This document shows, one piece after another, positions 17,120 to 25,691 of a DNA stretch of 64,000 nt. Position 1 is the first letter of the stretch; each line of letters starts with the position of its first letter. Source of the DNA: Actinomycetota bacterium (GTDB lineage: Bacteria; Actinomycetota; Actinomycetes; Streptosporangiales; Streptosporangiaceae); the NCBI GenBank assembly GCA_003168255.1, contig PMSU01000170.1:30097-94096 (forward strand), written 5' to 3'. Made by a program: the position numbers and the translations under genes. The notes under the pieces were generated by a model. That model worked only from the letters and a program-made list of their open reading frames with translations. It was not told where the DNA came from and did no database searches.

Positions 17120-18669
17120 GCGCACTTGCGGCCCGCGGCCGCCACCGCTCGAATGGCCTGGTCCTTCCCCCACCGCCGCACGACGCCGAACGGGAGTCCT
17201 ACGCCTGGCGAGCGCTGCCGTTCCTCACGGCCAGCCTTTTCCTCAGTGCCGTCTGTGTCGTGCTCGCGCAGGCGCTCATGGAGATCCGCAACGCGACGGT
17301 CCTGCCTGTCGCCGCAGCCCTGTTCGGCGGCTACACCCTGGTCTACCTCGCCTACCAGGCGGTGAGCCTGCCGGTGAACTTCACCGGCCGCAGCTTCGAC
17401 CTCGCCACGCACGACGCGCTGGTGGCTGGCTGGCAGCCGGACTGCTACCCCAAGGTAGACATCTACCTGCCGATCTGCAGTGAGCCGATCGAAGTTCTGG
17501 CGAACACGTGGGCCGGGGTGTCGGAACTGATAGACGCCTACCCCGGCTCGGTGCAAGCCTTCGTGCTCGACGACGGGGACAGCGACGAGGCGGAGATCCT
17601 CAGCCAGTCGGTTAGCTTCACCTATATCCGGCGGCCGGTCCATGAGCACAAGAAGGCGGGAAATCTTAATTACGCGTTCGAACGTACCTCCGGCGAGCAT
17701 GTCGTCATCTTCGACGCCGACTTCCGGCCGCGCGCCGACTTCCTCGCCGAGACTCTGCCGTACATGGACGACCCGGCTATCGGTCTGGTGCAGACCCCGC
17801 AGTTTTTCCGGGTAAGCCCGCGCCAGAGGTGGGTGGAACGCGCGGCCGCGGCGACACTGGAGATTTTTTACCGGGCCGTGCAGGTCTCCCGTGACCGGTT
17901 TGGATCCGCGCTGTGCGTCGGATCGAACTGCGTTTACCGGCGCGCAGCGCTGGAGCCGGTCGGCGGGTTCACGGTCATCCCATATGCCGAGGATTCTCAC
18001 ACCGGTCTTGATGCTCGCCGGCAGGGCTACCAGCTCAAGTACATCCCGGTGCCGCTCGCAGCCGGGATCTGCCCGTCCAATCTGGACGAGTTCACCCGCC
18101 AGCAATACAGGTGGTGCTGCGGCGCGACATCCCTGGTGTGGACGCGCCACATGTGGTCCGTGCCCATGCCATGGAAGTCCCGTCTGCCCTATATCGCAGG
18201 CTGGCTATGGAACCTCACGACAGCCCTGCGGACTTTGATCCTGCCACTCATCCCCATCATGCTGCTCGCCTATCTGCCTGGCGAGATCCAGCTCCGCAAC
18301 GCGCTGCTGCTCGTCCCGGCGGTCATCACCGGGACCGTGCTCTACCCGCTTTGGCACAATGCGCCTTATTCGCCGCGTATCTGGCCACTGTCTCTCGCGG
18401 TCGGCTGGGCGCAGGCCCTTGCCCTGTGGGACTTCTCACGCGGCAAGGTCATGTCCTGGCAGCCAACCCGCGGGCCTGGTGATGCCACCCGCCGCTTCTG
18501 GTGGGGCATTACCCTGTGGAACGGCACTCTGGCTATTGTGTGGCTCAGCCTGGCCGGCTGGCGAATCGAGCAGACCGGCTCACCCAGGTTCGGCGTCGTC
18601 GCAGCCTTTGGCGTCATCAACGCGTTCATCGTCGGCCGACTGATCTTCCCCGGGAGGAAAGCCGCATGA
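17116..18669 (+). CDS. Cellulose-synthase-like processive GT2 glycosyltransferase, cassette A
   Basis: 517 aa. Two N-terminal helices (about 35-55 and 62-85), a cytosolic GT-A domain and five C-terminal helices, as in BcsA/CslA-type synthases but without a PilZ domain. All catalytic motifs are present: LDDG (Asp152-153), FDAD (Asp200-202), VQTPQFF, AEDSHTG (acid base pair 292-293) and QQYRW (329-333, the Q-x-x-R-W motif of processive enzymes). It should polymerise a nucleotide sugar into a beta-linked chain and export it. Start GTG overlaps the previous stop (GTGA), and its own stop overlaps the next ATG (ATGA). The paired GH26 enzymes suggest a beta-mannan or glucomannan product, by inference. 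Confidence 0.85.
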   Translation: MSALAARGRHRSNGLVLPPPPHDAERESYAWRALPFLTASLFLSAVCVVLAQALMEIRNATVLPVAAALFGGYTLVYLAYQAVSLPVNFTGRSFDLATHDALVAGWQPDCYPKVDIYLPICSEPIEVLANTWAGVSELIDAYPGSVQAFVLDDGDSDEAEILSQSVSFTYIRRPVHEHKKAGNLNYAFERTSGEHVVIFDADFRPRADFLAETLPYMDDPAIGLVQTPQFFRVSPRQRWVERAAAATLEIFYRAVQVSRDRFGSALCVGSNCVYRRAALEPVGGFTVIPYAEDSHTGLDARRQGYQLKYIPVPLAAGICPSNLDEFTRQQYRWCCGATSLVWTRHMWSVPMPWKSRLPYIAGWLWNLTTALRTLILPLIPIMLLAYLPGEIQLRNALLLVPAVITGTVLYPLWHNAPYSPRIWPLSLAVGWAQALALWDFSRGKVMSWQPTRGPGDATRRFWWGITLWNGTLAIVWLSLAGWRIEQTGSPRFGVVAAFGVINAFIVGRLIFPGRKAA

Positions 18670-19715
18670 CCTCGTCGCAGCCAGAGCCGCCTGGGCCTCG
18701 GTCCCTGCGGCAACAACCGCAGCGCGTCCTTGCCGTCGTCCTCTGCGTATGCGTGGTCGCCGTGGTAGCGGTTGTAACGACGACCCTGGTAAAGGTTGCG
18801 GGCCGGCCTGGCGCGGTAGCGCCACCGGCAGTGAGCGGCGCACTTTCGATCGGAGAGTTCAGCCATCATCATGTGGTGATTACGCTGCCCGGCCACCCCG
18901 CGTCTTACCTGGGCGCCTTCGTCAAGGGCGTGCCCGCCAGCTACGCGCCGATGCAGACGTTCGCCGACGCTACCGGCGAGCAGCCAAATGTCGCGCTCTA
19001 CTACAGCGGCTGGTATGAAACGTTCCGGTCTTCATTCGCCGGCCAGGCGAAACGCAACGGTGCCGTACCGTTTATCCAGATAGACCCGACGGACGTCGAT
19101 TTCAAGGCGATCGTCGGCGGCGCGTACGACACCTACCTGGAAACCTTCGCTACCGCTGTGGCGAGCTACGGCGCGAGTACCGGCCAGGGCGTCGTCATAG
19201 GCTTCGGCCATGAGATGAACGGAAGCTGGTTCTCCTGGGGGTACCGGCACGTAGCCCCGGCATTGTTCGTCGCCGCCTGGCGGCACATCGTCAATGTGTT
19301 CCGGCAGCAAGGCGCTGACGACGTGACCTGGCTGTGGACGGTCAACATTATCGATACGCGGGACGGCATTCCTTCGCCGGTCAGCTGGTGGCCCGGCAGT
19401 TCATATGTTACCTGGGTAGGGATTGACGGCTACTACCTTAAGTCGTCCTGGACATTCGCTTCCTTGTTTGGGCCGACCATCAAGACCCTGCGCGCCCTGA
19501 CCTTTGACCCAATACTTATTTCCGAGACAGGCGCGGCGCCTGCCGTAGGCCAGCCAGCGAAGATCGCAAACGTCTTCACCAGTGTCCGGGCTTACGGACT
19601 TCTGGGATTCGTATGGTTCGACGCCAATGGGGTGCAGGACTGGCGTCTTAGCGGCCCGGCGTCATTCACTGCATTCCGGCGGGGTGCTATGACGTTCGGC
19701 AGGCCCGCGGCATGA
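18666..19715 (+). CDS. Membrane-anchored GH26 (beta-mannanase-like) glycoside hydrolase A1
   Basis: 349 aa, start ATG 18666 overlapping the GT2 stop (ATGA) with GGGAGGAAA upstream. An N-terminal helix (about 20-44) anchors the protein outside the membrane. The GH26 clan-A barrel shows GFGHEMNGSWFSWG with the acid/base Glu183, WLWTVN, VGIDGYY, and ILISETGA with the nucleophile Glu287. GH26 enzymes mainly cleave beta-1,4-mannan. A hydrolase coupled to a synthase recalls BcsZ next to BcsA in cellulose operons, where it trims or proofreads the nascent chain. Paralogous to the next gene and to the one at 24591. Confidence 0.85.
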   Translation: MTSSQPEPPGPRSLRQQPQRVLAVVLCVCVVAVVAVVTTTLVKVAGRPGAVAPPAVSGALSIGEFSHHHVVITLPGHPASYLGAFVKGVPASYAPMQTFADATGEQPNVALYYSGWYETFRSSFAGQAKRNGAVPFIQIDPTDVDFKAIVGGAYDTYLETFATAVASYGASTGQGVVIGFGHEMNGSWFSWGYRHVAPALFVAAWRHIVNVFRQQGADDVTWLWTVNIIDTRDGIPSPVSWWPGSSYVTWVGIDGYYLKSSWTFASLFGPTIKTLRALTFDPILISETGAAPAVGQPAKIANVFTSVRAYGLLGFVWFDANGVQDWRLSGPASFTAFRRGAMTFGRPAA

Positions 19716-19987
19716 ATGATCGGCTGGGTCGCACTGTGCTCGGCAACGGGTGCCGCGTCTCCAGCACCACGGATGGACGTAATACGGTTCTTGCTGATAC
19801 CGAGCATGCGGGGCGGCACCGTAAAGGCTCGCTACGACTCCGTAGTCAGGTCCGCCAGTACCGGGCAAGACTGGTTGCGTTCAGGAGTCGCAACCGAGAC
19901 GGTGCTCGCCGCACACCTCCCGGCACACCCCGCCGCACGCTTCGCCGCACACCCCGGCCACCCCCGGATTACCGGAGGAAGGGCCGG

Positions 19988-20938
19988 GTGAAGGTCGCAC
20001 GGGTCGTGACAATCGGCGCAGCGATCATTATCGCGACCGGGGTCGCTGTGATTGCGGGCGTCGGCGGAAAGACCGGGGGGACGAATCCTGTTGATCCCGC
20101 TGCGCCGCCCTCGTCGGCTGTCTCGCACGTGCCAGGGACCTATCTCGGGGTATACACGCCCGGGGTACCTGGCTCGTATGCCGGGTTGACAGCCTTCACC
20201 GCGGCTACCGGGGTCAGGCCAAGGGTAGTCGTGTACTACAGCGGATGGCAGGAGCCGTTCCAGGTCCGGTTCGCTGCGATGGCAAGCAGGCACGGCGCCC
20301 TGCCACTCGTGCAGATCGACCCGACTGGGGTCAGCCTTCCTGCGATCGTATCGGGACAATATGACGTCTACTTGCGGACCTACGCCGCCGCGGTGAAGGC
20401 CTTTGGCGCACCGGTGATCCTCTCCTTCGGTCATGAGATGAACGGCGACTGGTACAGCTGGGGCAACCGGCACACATCGCCTGCGGTGTTCGTAGCCGCC
20501 TGGCGGCACATTGTCAATGTGTTCCGGCAGCAGCGCGCTGACAACGTGACCTGGCTGTGGACGGTCAACGTCATCCATAAGGGCGGCGGTATTCCTTCAC
20601 CGGCCCGCTGGTGGCCGGGCAGCTCGTATGTGACCTGGGTAGGAATTGACGGCTACTATTACCGGCCGTCTTGGACGTTCGCTTCTTTGTTCGGGCCGAC
20701 CATCAAGGCCGTGCGCTCGCTCACCCTCGACCCAATACTCATCTCCGAGACATCCGTGGCGCCTGCGGCAGGCCAGCCGGCGAAGATCGCCGACCTGTTC
20801 GCCGGTATTCGCGCTTATGGGCTTTTGGGGCTCGTCTGGTTCGACGTTAACCGGATCGAGGACTGGCAGCTCGCCAGCCCGGCGGCCATCGCGGCATTTC
20901 GCCAAGGCGCCACCGCGTCCGAGAGACATGCATCGTGA
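19988..20938 (+). CDS. Membrane-anchored GH26 (beta-mannanase-like) glycoside hydrolase A2
   Basis: 316 aa from GTG 19988, chosen for its strong GGAGGAA at 19974-19980. An ATG at 19712 overlaps the previous stop and is in frame, but would add 92 Arg/Pro-rich residues and has no ribosome site. A signal-anchor helix (residues 4-26) is followed by the catalytic domain: SFGHEMNGDWYSWG with acid/base Glu150, AAWRHIVNVFRQQ, WLWTVN, and ILISETSV with the nucleophile Glu. It is very similar to A1 (the stretch AAWRHIVNVFRQQ is identical), so a tandem duplication within cassette A is likely. Both catalytic residues are kept, so it should be active. Confidence 0.82.
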   Translation: MKVARVVTIGAAIIIATGVAVIAGVGGKTGGTNPVDPAAPPSSAVSHVPGTYLGVYTPGVPGSYAGLTAFTAATGVRPRVVVYYSGWQEPFQVRFAAMASRHGALPLVQIDPTGVSLPAIVSGQYDVYLRTYAAAVKAFGAPVILSFGHEMNGDWYSWGNRHTSPAVFVAAWRHIVNVFRQQRADNVTWLWTVNVIHKGGGIPSPARWWPGSSYVTWVGIDGYYYRPSWTFASLFGPTIKAVRSLTLDPILISETSVAPAAGQPAKIADLFAGIRAYGLLGLVWFDVNRIEDWQLASPAAIAAFRQGATASERHAS

Positions 20939-21289
20939 ATATCGGCTGCGGCCTGCCCTGCTCGCACTGAGCGCGGGCCCGACCCTAGTAGCCGCATTTG
21001 CCAAGAACTGTCTCATTTGCCAGAGAACTGTCTACAGCCGGGCACTCGTCGGCCAGGGGGCCGCCGCGCCGTGCGAGTCTGGCTGCACGCTTGGCGTCTT
21101 ACCCGGATTACCTGCGATATCCAGAATTTCAGCAAAACCCCTTCGTCTGGAGGCGCCGACTAGTACGTTTTGGTGTGCGATTGCTCTATAGGGGGATCGC
21201 CACCATATATGAGGGTGTTGGCACAGGACGTGAGCTGTGGGGCGGCTGAAGTCTCCCCGGCACGTCCCTGACGCTGGCAGGGGCGGTCT
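20939..21289 (+). promoter_or_regulatory. Leader region of polysaccharide cassette B, including the conserved structured element
   Basis: No gene is supported in 20939-21289. The last 80 bases (from about 21211) match the leader of cassette A: GGACGTG (21226-21232) pairs perfectly with CACGTCC (21261-21267) around an inner GGGG/CCCC stem, then CCCTG (21266-21270) can pair with CAGGG (21278-21282). The element ends just before ATGGACTACGGG, the start of the membrane protein. The upstream AT-rich stretch tctatagggggatcg may belong to the promoter. Confidence 0.45.
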
Positions 21290-23017
21290 ATGGACTACGG
21301 GGCGATGACAGGCAGCGGGGTGCCGCCAGCATCGCAGTCGCCGGATGGCTCCGCCCGGGGCGAGAGACCGGGAGTTGACGGGAATGACGTCCGGGCCGGC
21401 GCGGGCAAGCGGGGGGCGCACGCGGCTGGTGCGCCCGTGCCGGTGACCGGGGGCCCGGCTTTGCATGGGCGCGAACGTGGCCCCGGGGCAGGCATCGCCG
21501 GGCTACGTTTCCCTAGCGCGTGGCCGCTGCTGGTCGTGCTTGCCGTGCAGGCGGCGCTCTCGCTACGTCTGGTTTGGGCCGACACGGCGTTCCAGGATGA
21601 GGCCACGTACTTGTGGGCCGGGCACCTGGAGTGGGCGCACTGGCTGCATGGCACGCCGATCCCGCCTTTCCCGGCCTACTTCTCCGGAGCGCCGGTCCTC
21701 TACCCGCCGCTGGGCGCGCTGGCCGACAGCATCGGAGGGCTGGCCGCGGCCCGGATCCTGTCCCTGGTCTTCATGCTCGGCGCGACGGTCTTGCTGTGGG
21801 ATACCGCTGATCGGCTGTACCGGCGCAAGACAGCGATTTTCGCTACCGCGCTGTTCGCTGTCTTAAGCCCGACGCTGCATCTGGGGGCGTTCGCTACCTA
21901 TGACGCCGCGTCGGTGTTCCTAGTCGCGCTTGGCGCCTGGTGTGTGGTCCGGGCCGGCGACCGGGGGGAGGGGACCGGCTGGCTGGTCGCGGCGGGCGCC
22001 GCGCTGGCTGTTGCCAACGCTGCGGCGTATTCGTCGGCCCTGTTCGACCCGGTGGTGGTCGTGCTCGCGCTGAGCACCGCGTTGCCGTCCGGCGGCAGGC
22101 TTGCTGCCCGGCGGTGCGCGATCCTGGTGACCGTCGTGGTAGCCCTGCTGGCGGCGGGATTGCTGATCGGCGGGAGCTCCTACCGCACCGGTATCGACCA
22201 GACGACGCTGGCGCGGGTCGCCGGGACCACCTCGCCGCTGTCGGTTTTGACCGCCGCCTGGTCGTGGACCGGTCTCCTCGTGGTCCTGGCTGTGTGCGGC
22301 GTGATCATCAGCTGGGTCGGCCGACCAGGGCGGGCGCGGACGTGGCTGCTGGCGGTCCTGACCGTCGCCGCGCTGCTTGGACCGCTGGAGCAGGCGCGCC
22401 TGAACACCAGTGTCTCACTGAACAAGCACGTGGATCTGGGCGCCTGGTTCGCCGCCATCGCCGCGGGCTACGCGGTGGACAAGTTCATCTCGGCCGCACC
22501 GGCTGGCAGGATGCGGGTCCTCACCGGCGGCGCCTGCCTGGTCTGTCTGGTCTTCCCGCTCGAACTGGGGGCCAGCCAGTCCTGGGTGTTTTCTACCGAC
22601 TGGCCCAATGCGTCCAGTTTCATAGCCATACTCCGCCCGCTGGCCGATCAAGGTAACGGGCGCCTGCTGGTCGAGGACGCGTCCATAGCGAGGTACTACC
22701 TGCCGGTTGGGAGCCAGTGGCAGCGATGGTCAACCACCCGCAACATCGTCCTGCCGTCAGGTGCCAGCACCGCCGGCCCGGCCAGTGCCGCAGGCGTCAC
22801 CGGGCCCGGCAACCCTGGCGTCTTCGCCGAGTTCGTCACCCACGGCTACTTCTCCCTTGTCGCATTGAACTACGCGGACACCACAACCCTCGACCGCCAG
22901 ATCACTGCTGATCTTCGCCGCAGCCATCACTATCGCATCATCGATGTCGTCCCCTACGGCACGGCGGCCCCGCCCTATGGCACCTACGTGATCTGGCGAT
23001 ACGAGCCCCAGTCGTGA
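21290..23017 (+). CDS. GT-C fold membrane protein of polysaccharide cassette B
   Basis: 575 aa from ATG 21290 (GCAGGGGCGG upstream). Paralogue of the protein at 15023, with a much shorter disordered N-terminus (about 70 residues instead of about 200). The shared first loop FQDEATYLWAGHLEWAHW and the following HGTPIPPFPAYFSGAP and YPPLGALADS are nearly identical between copies, including the Asp-Glu pair expected in GT-C enzymes. Around ten helices are followed by a soluble C-terminal domain (LLVEDASIARYYLP; FVTHGYFSLVALNY). It overlaps the next GT2 gene by GTGA. Presumed to act with it in making an extracellular polysaccharide. Confidence 0.78.
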   Translation: MDYGAMTGSGVPPASQSPDGSARGERPGVDGNDVRAGAGKRGAHAAGAPVPVTGGPALHGRERGPGAGIAGLRFPSAWPLLVVLAVQAALSLRLVWADTAFQDEATYLWAGHLEWAHWLHGTPIPPFPAYFSGAPVLYPPLGALADSIGGLAAARILSLVFMLGATVLLWDTADRLYRRKTAIFATALFAVLSPTLHLGAFATYDAASVFLVALGAWCVVRAGDRGEGTGWLVAAGAALAVANAAAYSSALFDPVVVVLALSTALPSGGRLAARRCAILVTVVVALLAAGLLIGGSSYRTGIDQTTLARVAGTTSPLSVLTAAWSWTGLLVVLAVCGVIISWVGRPGRARTWLLAVLTVAALLGPLEQARLNTSVSLNKHVDLGAWFAAIAAGYAVDKFISAAPAGRMRVLTGGACLVCLVFPLELGASQSWVFSTDWPNASSFIAILRPLADQGNGRLLVEDASIARYYLPVGSQWQRWSTTRNIVLPSGASTAGPASAAGVTGPGNPGVFAEFVTHGYFSLVALNYADTTTLDRQITADLRRSHHYRIIDVVPYGTAAPPYGTYVIWRYEPQS

Positions 23018-24594
23018 GCAGCACCCAGCGCGCCGCACTGGAGCCCTCAGTGCGGGCGGCCGCCGTCGCAGCCGCGCCGCACCGTCAGGCGGCTCCGGCC
23101 CTTCCCCCGCCGCCCGATGACAACGAGAAATACGCCTACATCCGCCGCAACCTGCCTTACCTGGCGGTCACGCTTGTCATCAGCGCGACGTGCCTCATCA
23201 TCAGCCAGATCCGGTTTGAGATGCACGACCCCGCGCTGTGGCCGTTCGCGGCCTTCACCGCCACTTACATCACCTACCAGGTGATCAGCCTGCCGGTGAA
23301 CTTCACCGGCCGTGGTTTCGACCTGGCAGCCCACCAAGGGCGTATCGCGGCCTGGCGCCCGGACAGCTATCCCAGCGTCGATATCTACCTGCCGATCTGC
23401 GGCGAGCCGATCGGCATGCTCCGCAACACCTGGACCGCCGTGGCTGAGCTCATCGCGAGCTACTCGGGGCAGATCCAGGCCTACGTCCTCGACGATGGGC
23501 CCTGCGACGAGGCCCGTTCGGCGTCGCAGTCCTATGGCTTCTGCTACGTTCGCCGGCCCGATCTGCGCGTCTACAAGAAGAGCGGCAACCTGCGGTACAC
23601 CTTCGCCCGCACCACGGGCGAATACCTGGTCATCTTCGACGCCGACTTCGCGCCGCGGCCTGACTTCCTCGCCGAGACTCTTCCCTACCTGGACGACCCG
23701 GCGGTAGGGATCGTCCAGACGCCCCAGTTCTTCCGGGAGAGCGCCGTGCAGACGTGGATCGAGAACGCGGCAGGCGCTATCCAGGAGGTGTTCTACCGGT
23801 CGGTCCAGGTGGCCCGCGACAGGTTCGGCGAGGCCGTCTGCGTCGGGACCTCTGCGGTGTACCGCCGGACCTCGCTGGAACCGCAGGGCGGCCCGACGCT
23901 CATTCCCTATGCCGAGGACGTGCACACCGGGCTCGACGTGCGCCGGGCCGGCTGGTCCATCGTCTACCTGCCGCTTGTGCTCTCGACCGGCATCTGCCCG
24001 GACAACCTCGACGCGTTCGTTCGGCAGCAGTACCGGTGGTGTACCGGGAACGCGGGCATCGTGTTCTCACGCCGGCTGTGGGCTATACCGATGACCATCC
24101 CGGGTCGGCTCACCTACATCTCCGGGTTCTTCTACTACGCCTATACCGGCCTGCTCACGTTCTTCGGACCCATCATTCCCATAGTCATGTTGGCGTTTCT
24201 TCCCGGCCAGGTCAGGTTGCGAAATTTCGTCGTACTCCTGCCGGCCATGATCTCCGGGTTCGTGCTTTACCCGCTATGGCATCGCTCGACATATGGGCCG
24301 TCGGTCTGGCCGCTGGGGATCGCCAGGGGCTGGGCGCATGTGTTCTCTATCTGGGATAGCGCCCGAGGGAGGACGATGAGCTGGCATCCGTCCCGGACGC
24401 CGGGCAGCGCGCTGCGGCGGTTCCGGGTGTGGGTCACCTGGTGGAGTGGCGGCACGGCCGCGGTGTGGGCGGCCTTGGCCATCTGGCGCACAGTGACCCT
24501 TGGCTCTGCGCAATTCGCCGTATTGGTCTTCTTCGGCATATTGAACCTCGCCATCGTGAGCCGTGTCATCTTTCCGGGGGGCAGGACGGCATGA
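23014..24594 (+). CDS. Cellulose-synthase-like processive GT2 glycosyltransferase, cassette B
   Basis: 526 aa, GTG start overlapping the previous stop. Same architecture as the cassette A synthase: two N-terminal helices, GT-A domain, five C-terminal helices. Motifs: LDDGPCDEAR, FDADFAPRPDF, IVQTPQFF, AEDVHTGLD, QQYRWCTGN. The N-terminal cytosolic stretch carries LPPPPDDNEKYAY, matching LPPPPHDAERESYAW in copy A. No PilZ domain, so no direct c-di-GMP control is visible. Differences near the active site (GPCDEA against GDSDEA) leave open that the two synthases use different sugars. Confidence 0.85.
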   Translation: MSSTQRAALEPSVRAAAVAAAPHRQAAPALPPPPDDNEKYAYIRRNLPYLAVTLVISATCLIISQIRFEMHDPALWPFAAFTATYITYQVISLPVNFTGRGFDLAAHQGRIAAWRPDSYPSVDIYLPICGEPIGMLRNTWTAVAELIASYSGQIQAYVLDDGPCDEARSASQSYGFCYVRRPDLRVYKKSGNLRYTFARTTGEYLVIFDADFAPRPDFLAETLPYLDDPAVGIVQTPQFFRESAVQTWIENAAGAIQEVFYRSVQVARDRFGEAVCVGTSAVYRRTSLEPQGGPTLIPYAEDVHTGLDVRRAGWSIVYLPLVLSTGICPDNLDAFVRQQYRWCTGNAGIVFSRRLWAIPMTIPGRLTYISGFFYYAYTGLLTFFGPIIPIVMLAFLPGQVRLRNFVVLLPAMISGFVLYPLWHRSTYGPSVWPLGIARGWAHVFSIWDSARGRTMSWHPSRTPGSALRRFRVWVTWWSGGTAAVWAALAIWRTVTLGSAQFAVLVFFGILNLAIVSRVIFPGGRTA

Positions 24595-25559
24595 CGTCAC
24601 CACGCATAATCACGACATCGCCACGCATAATACTGATGGCAGCCTTTTTCGCCGCTGTTGTCGCCCTCACCTTCACCGGAGTTCGCTTCGCTTACCTGCC
24701 TTCTGGCCCGGTACCTGTGCACGCGTCTCTGCCATCGAAGCCGTCCTCTTATCTCGGCGTCTACGAGACGGGGTCGCCGCCGGCCTACCAGCCGATCGCG
24801 GTCTTCGGGCAGGCGGCTGGCAAGCAGCCCAACATGGTCGGCTATTACAGTGGCTGGGCGGAGCCCTTCGCGGTATCGTTCGCGCAGAGAATTCGTAGTC
24901 ACGGCGTTGTCCCGTGCGTACAGATCGATCCCACGTACGCATCGGTTTCGGCGATTGCGGCCGGTGACTATGACGGTTATTTGCGCTCATATGCCGACAG
25001 TGTCCGGGCCTTTGGCCACGCGGTCGTCATCGGCTTCGGGCATGAGATGAATGCCCCTTGGTATTCGTGGGGTTACGGGCACGTCCAGCCGTCGACATTT
25101 GTGCAGGCGTGGCGGCATATCGTGACGCTGTTTCGCGGTCAGGGCGCCGACAATGTCACCTGGCTGTGGACTGTCAACCAGGACCGCCCTGGCACTGGGC
25201 CGGTCGCACGTTGGTGGCCGGGCGCGAGTTACGTCTCGTGGGTCGGCATCGACGGCTATTACTTCAGGCCGTCCGATACGTTCGCCGGGGTCTTTGGCCG
25301 GACCATTGATCAGGTGCGGGCCTTCACTGACAAGCCGGTGCTGCTGTCTGAGACCGCCGTGGGGCCCGACGCCGGCCAGTTCGCCAAGATCGGCAACCTG
25401 TTCGACGGTATGCAGCAGGACGACACGCTCGGGCTTGTCTGGTTCGATAAGACCCAGTCTGGCGGGATATACCGCCAGGACTGGCGTATCGAAGGCAACG
25501 CGGTGGCCGAAGCGGCCTTCCGCCTCGGCGTCTCCACGCTGACTCTGGCACACCCGTGA
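24591..25559 (+). CDS. Membrane-anchored GH26 (beta-mannanase-like) glycoside hydrolase B
   Basis: 322 aa; ATG 24591 overlaps the GT2 stop (ATGA) with a G-rich site upstream. A signal-anchor helix spans about residues 12-32. The catalytic domain has GFGHEMNAPWYSWG with acid/base Glu152, WLWTVNQ, VGIDGYYF, and VLLSETAV with the nucleophile Glu. It completes cassette B: GT-C, GT2, GH26, the same order as cassette A, which has a second GH26. Shortly after the start codon, cacgcataat is repeated within 25 bp. Confidence 0.85.
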   Translation: MTSPRIITTSPRIILMAAFFAAVVALTFTGVRFAYLPSGPVPVHASLPSKPSSYLGVYETGSPPAYQPIAVFGQAAGKQPNMVGYYSGWAEPFAVSFAQRIRSHGVVPCVQIDPTYASVSAIAAGDYDGYLRSYADSVRAFGHAVVIGFGHEMNAPWYSWGYGHVQPSTFVQAWRHIVTLFRGQGADNVTWLWTVNQDRPGTGPVARWWPGASYVSWVGIDGYYFRPSDTFAGVFGRTIDQVRAFTDKPVLLSETAVGPDAGQFAKIGNLFDGMQQDDTLGLVWFDKTQSGGIYRQDWRIEGNAVAEAAFRLGVSTLTLAHP

Positions 25560-25691
25560 GCCCGGCGAGGAGTACACTGAGTAGTTATGTGGTCACAACT
25601 TGTCCCTTAGAGTTGCTTAGCAGCTGATCGTATGCTGCGCTGTCTTTGGGGCATACGCGAGATCTCGCACGCGTCCTTGGGGGTTGGTCGC

